64,000 bases of DNA. It comes from Hymenobacter sp. H14-R3 (GTDB taxonomy: Bacteria; Bacteroidota; Bacteroidia; Cytophagales; Hymenobacteraceae). Below the pieces are notes generated by a model. The model ran no database searches, was not told where the DNA came from, and worked only from the letters and a program-made list of their open reading frames with translations. Below are positions 15,846 to 24,228 of the stretch, piece after piece. How positions within the stretch are numbered: position 1 is the first letter of the stretch; each line of letters opens with the position of its first letter. The stretch spans positions 109,149-173,148 of the forward strand of contig NZ_JASITD010000011.1 in NCBI RefSeq assembly GCF_030063445.1, written 5' to 3'. Position numbers and translations under genes: made by a program.

Positions 15846-17006
15846 TCAGGCCACGGTTTCGGCCAAGGCGGCTGGCTCCGGCACTTCGCCGATAATGTGG
15901 CGCTCAATCCAGCCGCCGCCCAGCACGTCGTCACCGTCGTAGAACACGGCCGCCTGGCCCGGCGTAATGGCGTGCACCGGCTCAGTGAAATAGATGTTGA
16001 TTTTATCGCCCGCCTGCTCCAGAAACGCCGGGGAGCCGGCGTGGTGGTAGCGCACTTTCACCACGGCCGGCACCAGGCCGCGGCCTTCGAGGTTGCCCAC
16101 CTTGCCCATGTTGAGCTTGTGCACGGTGGTGGCAGTGCTGGCCAGCTCGTCGTAATTACCGAGTACTACTTCGTTGGTATCGGGCCGAATATCAGTTACA
16201 TAAATCGGGAAGCCCAGCGCAATGCCCAGCCCCTTGCGCTGCCCAATCGTGTAGAACGGGTAGCCCTCGTGGCGGCCCACCTCAGTGCCGTCGGCCAGCA
16301 CGAAGCGGCCGCCGGCCACGCGGGCCTCCAGGCCCGGCACGCGGCGGCGCAGGAAGCTACGGTAGTCGTTGTCGGGGATAAAGCAGATTTCGTAGCTCTC
16401 GGGCTTGTTGACCAGCGCCGTGAAGCCGCGGCGGCGGGCCTCATCGTAAATCTCGGTTTTGCGCATCGCCCCCAGCGGAAACAGCGTGCGGCTTAGGCTT
16501 TGCTGCGTCACGCCCCACAGGGCGTAGCTCTGGTCCTTGTTTTCGTCAAGGCCTTTGCTCACAATAAAACGCTTACTATCAGCATCTTGGCGAATTTGGG
16601 CGTAGTGGCCGGTGGCGATAAACTCGCAACCGAGCTGGTCGGCCCGGCGCAACAGGGCATCCCACTTGATGTGGGTGTTGCAGAGCACGCAGGGGTTGGG
16701 GGTGCGGCCGGCCAGGTATTCGCTGGTGAAGTTGTCGATAACGAAATCGCCGAACTCCTCCCGAATATCAATAATGTAGTGCGGGAAGCCCAGGCGCACG
16801 GCAATGTCGCGGGCATCGTTGATGCTGTCGAGCGAGCAGCAGCCGGTTTCCTTCTTGGAGCCGCCGGCCGTGGCGTAGTCCCAGGTTTTCATCGTCATGC
16901 CGACGACTTCGTAGCCGGCTTCGTGCAGCAGCACGGCGGCCACCGACGAGTCGATGCCGCCACTCATGGCCACGAGGACGCGGCCCTTGGTTGGGGTTGG
17001 GTTCAT
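15846..17006 (-). CDS. mnmA: tRNA-specific 2-thiouridylase MnmA
   Basis: 386 residues, usual length. It adds sulfur to C2 of the wobble uridine (U34) of tRNA-Lys, -Glu and -Gln, using ATP and sulfur relayed from a cysteine desulfurase. Seen: the N-terminal PP-loop SGGIDSS, the catalytic Cys in NPCVLCN (about residue 105), and the second Cys in YEICFIPD (about residue 205), plus the central region GQRKGLGIALG. The start ATG at 17006 gives MNPTPTKGRVLVAMSGG. It is followed by an AT-rich palindrome and transcribed alone. Confidence 0.95.
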   Translation of the reverse strand: MNPTPTKGRVLVAMSGGIDSSVAAVLLHEAGYEVVGMTMKTWDYATAGGSKKETGCCSLDSINDARDIAVRLGFPHYIIDIREEFGDFVIDNFTSEYLAGRTPNPCVLCNTHIKWDALLRRADQLGCEFIATGHYAQIRQDADSKRFIVSKGLDENKDQSYALWGVTQQSLSRTLFPLGAMRKTEIYDEARRRGFTALVNKPESYEICFIPDNDYRSFLRRRVPGLEARVAGGRFVLADGTEVGRHEGYPFYTIGQRKGLGIALGFPIYVTDIRPDTNEVVLGNYDELASTATTVHKLNMGKVGNLEGRGLVPAVVKVRYHHAGSPAFLEQAGDKINIYFTEPVHAITPGQAAVFYDGDDVLGGGWIERHIIGEVPEPAALAETVA

Positions 17007-17089
17007 TAGTAGGGCAAGCCACTCCGGGAGGTGAACGTTCCGACTGGCGCCAGTGCAAAATTACGAATGAAGAATTTGGAATAAGCAAT

Positions 17090-17149
17090 TGTAGGGTAAG
17101 CTTTAGCTTGCCGCTAGCCGAACGACGGCAAGCTAAAGCTTACCCTACA
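17090..17149. repeat. Perfect 24-base inverted repeat
   Basis: Perfect arms at 17090-17113 and 17126-17149 around a 12-base loop, between the divergent mnmA and TrpF-like genes. The stretch GTAAGCTTTAGCTTGC inside the arm recurs at 63926-63941, showing that this is a repeat family. Confidence 0.85.
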
Positions 17150-17202
17150 GCAGCGACCTTTGCGCTACTTCTTCCTTCCTCACTCTAAATTCTGGATTTC
17201 CG

Positions 17203-17826
17203 ATGTTAGCTCTTCCCGTGCTCGTGCGCGGCATCAATAACCTGTCCGACGCCCGCTACTGCGCCGGCATGGGGGCCCAGGGCCTCATTTTCACGCTCGA
17301 CGCCAACCTGCCGGGGGCCGTGGATGCAGCCACCGCCCGCGAGCTGACTGGCTGGGTGGCCGGCGTCGACATCATCGGTGAGTTTGGCCACGTGGCCGGC
17401 CCCGAAATCAACCGCCTGGTGGCGGAATGCGGCCTCACGGGCGTGCTGCTGCGCTTCGACCGCGACCGCCAGGCCTGGCCCGAGGGCCTGGCCGTGCCCG
17501 CCATTATTGAGGTGCCGGCCAGCCTACTCCTCAAGCAGCACCTCTACGCGGCGGCCATCGCCGACCTCACGGCGGCGCTGCCCGCGGGCTTTACCCTGTT
17601 TACCACGCCGCCCCTGCCCTACGCGGCCGACTACGCCTACTGGCATCAGCTGGCCCGGCAGGCTCCCCTGTGGCTGGCCAGCCCCCCCGACCCCACCGAG
17701 GCCGCCGACCTGGCTCAGCAGGTGCACCCCGCGGGCCTCATCCTGGCCGGCGGCAACGAAATAAAGCCCGGCCTGCGCGACTTCACGGAGCTCGAAGCCG
17801 TGTTTGAAGCCCTGGAAGAAGCCTAA
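17203..17826 (+). CDS. TrpF-like barrel protein lacking the catalytic Cys
   Basis: 207 residues with the pattern of phosphoribosylanthranilate isomerase: strand 1 LPVLVRGINNLSDARYCAG, then GAQGLIFTLD, and near the end the phosphate-binding LILAGGNEIKPGL. In true TrpF strand 1 reads KICGI and supplies the catalytic Cys; here the position is Arg (VRGI). No other tryptophan genes are nearby. I therefore read it as a TrpF paralogue with a changed or lost activity, retaining a phosphate-binding barrel. A 19-base perfect hairpin terminates it. Confidence 0.7.
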   Translation: MLALPVLVRGINNLSDARYCAGMGAQGLIFTLDANLPGAVDAATARELTGWVAGVDIIGEFGHVAGPEINRLVAECGLTGVLLRFDRDRQAWPEGLAVPAIIEVPASLLLKQHLYAAAIADLTAALPAGFTLFTTPPLPYAADYAYWHQLARQAPLWLASPPDPTEAADLAQQVHPAGLILAGGNEIKPGLRDFTELEAVFEALEEA

Positions 17827-17851
17827 GCCTTTGCCGCAACCCCGAGTACCC

Positions 17852-17899
17852 GCCCGGCCGGCGGGCGCAGCGTAACCAGCCTGCGCCCGCCGGCCGGGC
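17852..17899. terminator. GC-rich terminator hairpin
   Basis: Perfect 19-base arms at 17852-17870 and 17881-17899 with a 10-base loop, 25 bases after the TrpF-like stop codon. Confidence 0.75.
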
Positions 17900-18063
17900 C
17901 ATTTCCAGCAAAACCCAAAAACGCGCCGAATAGCAATTTCCCAATTTCAAACAGGATAGCGGGGCGTTGAACGACGATAATCTCTTTTTGGGAACAACGG
18001 GCAAACCACGGCGCGGCGACCCGCCGTAGGTGCCTCGCTGCTTCGCCTGGGGGTTACTTTCCG

Positions 18064-18954
18064 ATGGGCCATCCGCCGTTGCCCATGTCTTCCTGCTACC
18101 TCCCCACGCTATTCCTCACCCTCGGCGCTACCCTGGCCGGGCAGGCGCAAACCGTTAAGAATACCAAGCCGCTCCCCACGCTGGTGGCGCAGCAGCTGAC
18201 CACCGATGCGGCCCCCGCCCCGGCCAGCATCCCCACTTACCACCTCACGGGCCGCGTGTTCAGCCCCCTGGGCCGCCCGCTGCCGGGGGCCACGCTTTCG
18301 GTGCCGGGCACGGCCAACATCGTGAGCACCGATGCCACCGGCCGCTTTACCCTCACGCTGCCCGCCGGTGCGGGCAGCACGCTGGTGGCGGGCTACGCCG
18401 GCTACGAGGACCAGACGCTCAAAGTAAGCCCCGGCGCCACCGCGCCCCTCACCGTGAACCTGCGGCCCAGCACGACCGCCTCTGTCAAAGGCCCCGCCCG
18501 CGCCCTGCGCACCGGCGACCTGGCCCCCGATTTTGAGCTGCCCACCACCACGGGCACCCTGTTTAAGCTCAGCGCGCACCGGGGCCACCCCGTGGTACTC
18601 TATTTTTATCCCAAGGATGGCTCATCGGGCTGCACCAAGGAGGCCTGCTCGTTTCGCGACCAGTACAAGGACTTTACCGACCTCGGCGCGGAGGTTATCG
18701 GCATCAGCTCCGACGATGCGCAGTCGCACCAGCAGTTCACCGAGAAGTACCAGCTGCCCTTTCCCCTGCTAACCGATGCCGGCGGCCAGCTGCGCAAGCA
18801 GTACGCCGTGCCCCGCGCCGTGCTGGGCCTGCTGCCCGGCCGCGTCACCTACGTGCTCGACGGCGAGGGCCGCGTGCGCTACGTCTTCAACTCGCTCACC
18901 GAAGCCACCAGCCACGTGCTGAACGCCAAGGATATCCTGCGCGACATTCAGTAG
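18064..18954 (+). CDS. Exported BCP-type peroxiredoxin with N-terminal regulatory-like domain
   Basis: 296 residues; an ATG at 18085 would give a cleaner signal peptide (MSSCYLPTLFLTLGATLAG) and may be the true start. Residues ~60-130 are a carboxypeptidase-regulatory-like beta domain (TGRVFSPLGRPLPGATLSV, DATGRFTLTLPAG). Residues ~150-296 are a BCP/PrxQ thiol peroxidase that reduces peroxides: the peroxidatic Cys is in SSGCTKEACSF, with the second Cys five residues on, as in atypical 2-Cys enzymes. The fusion places the peroxidase outside the cytoplasm, which is uncommon for BCP. Confidence 0.85.
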   Translation: MGHPPLPMSSCYLPTLFLTLGATLAGQAQTVKNTKPLPTLVAQQLTTDAAPAPASIPTYHLTGRVFSPLGRPLPGATLSVPGTANIVSTDATGRFTLTLPAGAGSTLVAGYAGYEDQTLKVSPGATAPLTVNLRPSTTASVKGPARALRTGDLAPDFELPTTTGTLFKLSAHRGHPVVLYFYPKDGSSGCTKEACSFRDQYKDFTDLGAEVIGISSDDAQSHQQFTEKYQLPFPLLTDAGGQLRKQYAVPRAVLGLLPGRVTYVLDGEGRVRYVFNSLTEATSHVLNAKDILRDIQ

Positions 18955-18982
18955 TCAGTAGCCGGCGGCCCCGCCGCCTGGC

Positions 18983-19660
18983 CTACGCCGGCGCCGTGCC
19001 CACCCGAAACCGCACGTACTTGATGGGCACGCCCACGGCGCGGTACTTGCCCTCAAAGTGCGTCTGGATGGCCTGGGCCGCCGCAAAGGCCGGGTCAGTT
19101 TCGGCGTAGAGGTCGCGGGTGGCTACCTCAATCGCCGCCCCGGGCCGGGCCGCCAGCACCTCCAGGGTGTAGTTGTAGAGGTCTTCGCTATCGGTTTTGA
19201 GCTGGGCCACGCCGCCGGGGGCCAGCAGCGCGTGGTACATGTTGAGGAAGCGCGGCGAGGTGAGCCGGCGCTTGATGTCGCGGTCGCGGGGGCGCGGGTC
19301 GGGAAAGGTTATCCAGATTTCGCTGAGCTCGTCGGGACCGAAATGCTCGGTGAGCTGGTGGGCCATGAGGCGCAAAAAGCCCACGTTGGTAAGGCCCAGG
19401 GCGGCGGCGCGGGTGCTGCCCCGCCAAATACGCTCGCCCTTAATGTCGAGGCCCAGGAAGTTGCGCTCGGGGTGCAGCTGGGCCAGGCCCACGGTGTACT
19501 CGCCCTTGCCGCAGCCCACTTCGAGCACCAGCGGGTGGGTATTCTGAAAAAAATCGGCGGCCCAGCGGCCGCTTAGCTGGCCAAAGCTAGCCTTGCCGGG
19601 CTCTACGATGTCGGGGCGGGTGGCGTTATCGGCAAAGCGCTGGAGTTTGATGCGGGGCAC
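18983..19660 (-). CDS. trmB: tRNA (guanine-46-N7)-methyltransferase TrmB
   Basis: 225 residues. It methylates G46 in the variable loop of tRNAs using S-adenosylmethionine. Seen: the cofactor loop LEVGCGKGEYT (about residue 47), and the family signature ITFPDPRPRDRDIKRRL (about 120-136) in place of the more usual WFPDPWPKKRHHKRR. The N-terminal KLQRFADNATRPDIVEPG is typical of Bacteroidota TrmB. It is the last gene of the long minus-strand run, 68 bases after the K+ channel gene. Confidence 0.93.
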   Translation of the reverse strand: MPRIKLQRFADNATRPDIVEPGKASFGQLSGRWAADFFQNTHPLVLEVGCGKGEYTVGLAQLHPERNFLGLDIKGERIWRGSTRAAALGLTNVGFLRLMAHQLTEHFGPDELSEIWITFPDPRPRDRDIKRRLTSPRFLNMYHALLAPGGVAQLKTDSEDLYNYTLEVLAARPGAAIEVATRDLYAETDPAFAAAQAIQTHFEGKYRAVGVPIKYVRFRVGTAPA

Positions 19661-19728
19661 GGCGGCTGGAATTTTTGGGCTAAAAGGGCCGCAAAACTAC
19701 GCCCGCTGGCCGGGTTTTGGCCGCCGGC

Positions 19729-20424
19729 CTACGGGCGCGGGGCTTCGTCGGCCCCCACGCCACCCAGGTACTTACCCACAATGACGCTGATAACGAACAC
19801 GTCGTAGAAATGCCCCAGCAGCCCCAGCAGAATGGTGGCTTTGCGGGCCACGTTACTCAGGGGCACAATGTCGCCGTAGCCCACGGTGAGCAGCGTGATG
19901 AAGCTGAAGTAATTGAGTGACTGCACATTGCCCGGCCCCTGCCCCACATCGGTAAAGGCCCCCGGCTGCACCACATCGATGATGACGAACAGGAACGTGC
20001 CCACCATGCCCAGTAGCACGAAGCCGCACATGGTAGCCGCCAGCAGCTCCGTCGTAACCCGACTGGGGGCCAGCACCTTACGAAAAATCCGCAGCGTGAT
20101 GGAAAAGCAGAATATGCTGTAAGCGCCCCCCGTGTAGGCCCGCACCGTGGACCAGCCCCACACCTGGCCCGCAATTTCCAGGCCCAGCACCAGCAGCAGG
20201 CTGCCCAGCAGCACCCAGGGCCGCTCCTCCCAGAATACCAGCACGCCCACCAGCATATTTTGCAGCAGCAGCGCCGCAAACAGCCGCGGGTCGGCGCTGG
20301 CCGGCACGAAGCCCGAGCCCAGCACTAAAAACAACAAGCTACCCACCAGCAACTTATACCGGTTGCGGGCCATCTGCGTAACGTATGGGTGCCGGAGGTA
20401 GCTCATGGGCCACAAGTACGGCAC
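19729..20424 (-). CDS. Two-pore-type K+ channel family protein
   Basis: 231 residues; ATG at 20406 (MSYLRHPY) is an equally likely start. Six membrane segments. The selectivity filter TLLTVGYGDIVP with its preceding pore helix (NYFSFI) places it in the ion-channel (Ion_trans_2) family, which conducts potassium. There is no cytoplasmic RCK domain, so gating is not clear. It follows folC after 24 bases and is probably cotranscribed. Confidence 0.85.
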   Translation of the reverse strand: MPYLWPMSYLRHPYVTQMARNRYKLLVGSLLFLVLGSGFVPASADPRLFAALLLQNMLVGVLVFWEERPWVLLGSLLLVLGLEIAGQVWGWSTVRAYTGGAYSIFCFSITLRIFRKVLAPSRVTTELLAATMCGFVLLGMVGTFLFVIIDVVQPGAFTDVGQGPGNVQSLNYFSFITLLTVGYGDIVPLSNVARKATILLGLLGHFYDVFVISVIVGKYLGGVGADEAPRP

Positions 20425-20448
20425 GCCCCGCCGCCTGGCCCGCCGGGG

Positions 20449-21762
20449 CTACCCATACAACTCGGCCACCTCAGCTACCACGAAGGTGCTGCCGCCGATA
20501 AATACCACGTCGGCCGGGCCAGCCGCGGCGCGGGCGGCAGCCACGGCCGCCGCCACCGGCCCGTAGGCCCGCCCCGTAAGGCCGGCCGCCGCCGCCTGGG
20601 CCGCCAGCTCATCGGCTGGCAACGCCCGCGGAATAGCGGCCTGGCAGAAATAATACGTGGCCGCGGGCGGCAGCAGGGCCAGTATCTGGCTGATATCCTT
20701 GTCGTTGACCACCCCGATTACCAGGTGCAGGTGCGCGTGCGGCACCCGCGCCAGCTGGGCCAGCACGAGCCGCAGCCCGGCCTCGTTGTGGCCCGTGTCG
20801 GCCACTACCAGCGGCTGCCGGCCAATAATGCTCCAGCGCCCGCGCAGGCCGGTGAGGCGCGTCACCTCGCGCAGGCCCTGGCGCAGGGCGCTCTCCGGAA
20901 TGACGAAGCCCTGGGCGCGCAGCTCATCCAGGGTGGCCAGCACGCCGGGCAGGTTCAGGCGCTGGTAGTCGCCGAGCAGGCCCAGCTCCACGTTTTGCAG
21001 CCACGGCTGGCCGTCGCGCCGCACGTCGAGCAGCTGCACCGCGGCCTCGCCGGCGGGCGCGGGGTCGAGGGCCAGCTGCGCCACGTAGCGCGTGTCGGCA
21101 AAGAGCAGGGCGCTCCCCTCCTGCCGGGCTTTAGCTTCAAAAACGGCGGCCACTGCGGGCTGCGTCTGGCTGATTATCACCGGCCGGCCAGGCTTGATGA
21201 TGCCGGCTTTTTCACCCGCAATCTCGGGCAGCGTATTGCCCAGCATGGCCTGGTGGTCGTAGCTGATGTTGGTGATGAGCGAGACGAGCGGCGTGATGAT
21301 ATTGGTCGAGTCGAGCCGGCCGCCCAGGCCCACTTCCACCACGGCGATATCGACCCGCCTGACGGCAAAGTAATTGAAGGCCAGTGCCACGCACATCTCA
21401 AAAAACGAGGGCTCGATTTTGGCAAACAGGGGGCGGTATGCTTCCACCCATTTCACCAGGAAAGCCGGGGCCAGCTCCTGCCCGTTTACCCGAATGCGCT
21501 CGGTGAACTCGCGCAGGTGCGGCGAGGTATAGAGGCCCACCTGGTAACCGGCGCTTTGCAGCACCGCCGCCAGCAAGTGCGATGACGAGCCCTTGCCATT
21601 GGTACCGGCCACGTGCACGCTTTTAAACTGCGTTTCGGGGTGGCCCAGGGCAGCGGCTAGCGCCTCCGTGTTGCCCAAGCCTTTCTTGAAGCCGGCCGCC
21701 CCTACCCGCTGATACATCGGTAGTTGTGCGTAAAGCCAGGCCAGGGTTTCGGGGTAAGTCAT
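20449..21762 (-). CDS. folC: Folylpolyglutamate synthase / dihydrofolate synthase FolC
   Basis: 437 residues. It adds glutamate to dihydropteroate and then to folates, with ATP, in the cytoplasm. Seen: the Mur-ligase-type P-loop GTNGKGSSSHLL (about residue 53), SPHLREFTERIRVNG, the metal-binding VGLGGRLDSTN, and the C-terminal domain start DTGHNEAGL. The start ATG at 21762 gives MTYPETLAWLY. In many Bacteroidota folC stands next to exbB-exbD-tonB, as it does here. Confidence 0.95.
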   Translation of the reverse strand: MTYPETLAWLYAQLPMYQRVGAAGFKKGLGNTEALAAALGHPETQFKSVHVAGTNGKGSSSHLLAAVLQSAGYQVGLYTSPHLREFTERIRVNGQELAPAFLVKWVEAYRPLFAKIEPSFFEMCVALAFNYFAVRRVDIAVVEVGLGGRLDSTNIITPLVSLITNISYDHQAMLGNTLPEIAGEKAGIIKPGRPVIISQTQPAVAAVFEAKARQEGSALLFADTRYVAQLALDPAPAGEAAVQLLDVRRDGQPWLQNVELGLLGDYQRLNLPGVLATLDELRAQGFVIPESALRQGLREVTRLTGLRGRWSIIGRQPLVVADTGHNEAGLRLVLAQLARVPHAHLHLVIGVVNDKDISQILALLPPAATYYFCQAAIPRALPADELAAQAAAAGLTGRAYGPVAAAVAAARAAAGPADVVFIGGSTFVVAEVAELYG

Positions 21763-21776
21763 TTTACTGGAAATGA

Positions 21777-21840
21777 AAAACCGGCCAGGCGGGTGCGTAA
21801 TTATGCCAGCGATAACTACGCACCCCGCCGGCCCGGTTTT
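21777..21840. terminator. Hairpin between TonB-like gene and folC
   Basis: AAAACCGGCC...GTGCGTAATTAT on the left pairs with ATAACTACGCACCCC...GGTTTT on the right, with one small gap. A-run and T-run ends suit termination in either direction, placed 3 bases beyond the TonB-like stop codon. Confidence 0.65.
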
Positions 21841-21843
21841 CCC

Positions 21844-22773
21844 TTATTTAACCGTGAATCGGAAGGTGTAATAGCCGGTGGCCCCGCCCGCCCCGGCGTT
21901 CGTTTTCACGAAGTTGGCCTGCTGAAGCTTGTCGCGGCAGAGGCGCTCCTGGGCCGGCGACACGTTGCCCGACACCTTGGAGATGGACTCCACCTCGCCA
22001 TCGTCGCTGATTTTTATCTTGAAGCGCACCACGCCAGGGTTGTCGTCCAAGGCCTCCACCACGGGCGCATTATCGAAGCGCCAGCCGCTCATTTCGAGGC
22101 CGCCGCCCCCGCCGCTGCCGGGGCGCGCGCCACTGCCGCCGCTGCCGGGCTGGCCGTAGAGGGCCTTGGCATCGAGCGAGCCGCGGGGGTCGCCCTGGTC
22201 GCCCACGGTGCCGGGGGGGCGGTCGCCGTTGCTGTTGCCGGTGGGTGCGTTGCTGGTACCATTTACCCCATTGCCGCCGGCCACGCCGCTGGCGCTGCTC
22301 TTGGGCGTGTAGAGGGTGCGGGGCTGCTCGCGGGGCTTGGGCGGCGTGGGGGTGGGCGTTTCGCGCACGGGCTCCACCACGGCTTTGGGGGTGGGCTTGG
22401 TCACGGGCGGGGCCGTGGTGCCGGCGTCTTCGGCTTCGCTGGTGATTACCTTTTCCTGAACCGCGGGCTGCGGCGCGGGCGTAGGCTCTACGCGGGGCTG
22501 GGCGGGCTGCGGGGTACGGTCGGGCTGGGCGGCGGGCGGGCGCGAGTCCTCCTTATTGAGCGAGGCGTTGGCGGTGGCCATGGTCTGAATGTCGCCCGAG
22601 CCGGCTTCGTCGAGGCCGTAGTTCAGCTCCACGCCATCGCCACCCAGGGCGTCGAGCGGCGGGTTGGGGCCCGTGAACTTCAGAAAAAAGCAGATGAGCG
22701 CCAGCAGCAACACCACGGCCGCCGTGATGCCCAGGGCTTCGCGCCGGTGCTCTTCGGGATAGTCGAGGGCCAT
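21844..22773 (-). CDS. TonB-like energy transducer
   Basis: 309 residues. One N-terminal membrane helix (LGITAAVVLLLALICFFL) is followed by a long Pro/Thr/Lys-rich periplasmic spacer (TPTPTPPKP and similar) and a Gly-rich stretch. The C-terminal ~90 residues (NPGVVRFKIKISDDGEVES, CRDKLQQANF, TGYYTFRFTVK) have the pattern of the TonB C-terminal domain. It would couple the ExbB/ExbD proton channel, encoded directly upstream, to an outer-membrane partner. A 23-base palindrome separates it from exbD. Confidence 0.85.
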   Translation of the reverse strand: MALDYPEEHRREALGITAAVVLLLALICFFLKFTGPNPPLDALGGDGVELNYGLDEAGSGDIQTMATANASLNKEDSRPPAAQPDRTPQPAQPRVEPTPAPQPAVQEKVITSEAEDAGTTAPPVTKPTPKAVVEPVRETPTPTPPKPREQPRTLYTPKSSASGVAGGNGVNGTSNAPTGNSNGDRPPGTVGDQGDPRGSLDAKALYGQPGSGGSGARPGSGGGGGLEMSGWRFDNAPVVEALDDNPGVVRFKIKISDDGEVESISKVSGNVSPAQERLCRDKLQQANFVKTNAGAGGATGYYTFRFTVK

Positions 22774-22803
22774 TGTTTTTTAAGTTAGAACTTATGAGGC
22801 AGA

Positions 22804-22860
22804 AGTAAAAGGAGGAACGTTATGCTTCGACAAGCTCAGCATGACGTTCCTCCTTTTACT
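22804..22860. repeat. Inverted repeat between exbD and TonB-like gene
   Basis: Arms at 22804-22826 and 22838-22860 match at 22 of 23 bases. On the minus strand it reads ACGTCATGCTGA, seven bases, GAAGCATAACGT; the element at 56273-56313 has the same core with the same spacing but different outer stems. Confidence 0.85.
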
Positions 22861-22873
22861 CCGCTAAGCAAAT

Positions 22874-23284
22874 TTACCGTTGCGACTGCGTGGCCATTAC
22901 CATTTTGAGCTTCAGGCGGTTGCCTACTTCGAGCACGTCCACCAGCTTCTGCACGTTCAGGCCGGCATCGACGCGCAGCACTACGGAGGGCTGGGCCTCG
23001 GCGGGCTGGCCGGGGGTGAGCAGGGCCCGCAGCTCGGGCTCCAGGGTGGCGGCCGTGACGGGCTTCTTGTTCACGTAGTATTCGCCCGCCGCGTTGATGC
23101 TCACCGTGATGGGTTGCTTCATTACCTGCTTGCTACTTTTGGCATTGGGCAGCAAGAGCTTGATAACGTTGGGGTTAACCATGGTGGACACAATCAGGAA
23201 GAACAGCATCAGAAAGAACATGATGTCGTTCATCGAGCTGGTCTCGACGTGGGAGGACAGGCGGCGGCGGCGGGAAAGATTCAT
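22874..23284 (-). CDS. exbD: ExbD/TolR biopolymer transport protein
   Basis: 136 residues from the ATG at 23284 (MNLSRRRRLSSHVETSS); a longer frame runs through the palindrome 23295-23398 and is rejected. The single membrane helix contains the conserved Asp of the proton path in SSMNDIMFFLMLFFLIVS. The periplasmic domain follows (ITVSINAAGEYYVNKKPV, VVLRVDAG). It forms the proton channel with ExbB and energises the TonB-like protein. Confidence 0.92.
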   Translation of the reverse strand: MNLSRRRRLSSHVETSSMNDIMFFLMLFFLIVSTMVNPNVIKLLLPNAKSSKQVMKQPITVSINAAGEYYVNKKPVTAATLEPELRALLTPGQPAEAQPSVVLRVDAGLNVQKLVDVLEVGNRLKLKMVMATQSQR

Positions 23285-23294
23285 TCGCGGAGCG

Positions 23295-23398
23295 AAGGAG
23301 TGAAGGAGCGAATGAGTGAAGGAGTAAATGACCAACTGCGCCTCTTCGGAGAACACCGCTTTCATTCACTCATCCACTCATTCGCTCCTTCGCTCCTT
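23295..23398. repeat. GAATGAGTGAAGGAG-type inverted repeat
   Basis: Arms of 37 bases at 23295-23331 and 23362-23398 pair at about 32 positions. They are built from short GARTGARKGAR-like units, with a 30-base loop. The spacing between exbB and exbD is filled by this element. A more diverged relative flanks tyrS at 60220-60377. Confidence 0.7.
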
Positions 23399-23400
23399 GA

Positions 23401-24108
23401 TTAATTGTCTTGTAGGATATCCATGAACTCGACGGCCGAGTTCTCCATGCGGAACACCATGCGCTCGACCAGGATGCTGAGCCAGTGGTAGCCGATGTGG
23501 GCGATGATGCCCACGATGAGGCCGGCCGCGGAGGTTACCATCTTGGTGTAGAGGCCGCCGGCAATTTGGGTGATGCCGAACTCGCCGCTGCTGGAAATGG
23601 CGTAGAAAATCTTGATAACGCCGATAATCGTGCCCACGAAGCCCAGCATGGGCGCAATGCCCGCGATGATGCCCAGGATGCTGATGTTCTTTTCGAGGCG
23701 GGCAATCTCGATTTTACCCACGTTTTCGACGCTGGCCTCAATCTCGGTGATGGGCAGGCCAATGCGGCGCAGGCCTTTTTCTACCATGCGCGCCAACGGC
23801 GAGGGGTTTTGGGCGCAGTAGAGCTTGGCGCCTTGCAGGTCGCCCTTCACCATGAGCGCCCGGATGCCGCTCATAAACGACTCGGGGTTGCCGGCGGCAC
23901 TGCGGATGGTGAGGTAGCGCTCGGCAATGATGTAGACTGACACCACGAGCAGCAGCACGATGGGGAGCATTATCCAGCCTCCCTTCAGCAGCAGGTCGAT
24001 GAGCGAGAGGCCAGGGTCGGCGTTAGCGGCGGCGGTTGCCACCGTGGCGGCCGTATCGGTGGCAACGGTCGTGAGGGCCGGGGCGGCTTGCAGCAGGAAA
24101 ACGAACAT
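23401..24108 (-). CDS. exbB: ExbB/TolQ/MotA-family proton channel
   Basis: 235 residues. Three membrane helices: one near residue 45 (GGWIMLPIVLLLVVSVYII) and two after 130 (ILGIIAGIAPMLGFVGTIIG and AAGLIVGIIAHIGYHWL), with the family signature APMLGFVGTIIGVI. It forms the pentameric proton channel with ExbD. The Thr/Ala-rich N-terminus (TVATDTAATVATAAANA) may be part of a periplasmic extension. Probably in one transcript with exbD and the TonB-like gene. Confidence 0.93.
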   Translation of the reverse strand: MFVFLLQAAPALTTVATDTAATVATAAANADPGLSLIDLLLKGGWIMLPIVLLLVVSVYIIAERYLTIRSAAGNPESFMSGIRALMVKGDLQGAKLYCAQNPSPLARMVEKGLRRIGLPITEIEASVENVGKIEIARLEKNISILGIIAGIAPMLGFVGTIIGVIKIFYAISSSGEFGITQIAGGLYTKMVTSAAGLIVGIIAHIGYHWLSILVERMVFRMENSAVEFMDILQDN

Positions 24109-24228
24109 TCAGCGAAAACGGGAAGAACGGAATAATTTTACGAATGCTCAATAGCTTTCGCAACTACTTATAAATCAGTATTATAATACAAATAGCCAAC
24201 AGGTCACAGGCTGGTTGCGCCAGCTTAC

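Noticed and set aside
23285..23365. N-terminal extension of ExbD
   Set aside because: It translates the palindromic repeat; ExbD proteins start with a short basic segment as at 23284.
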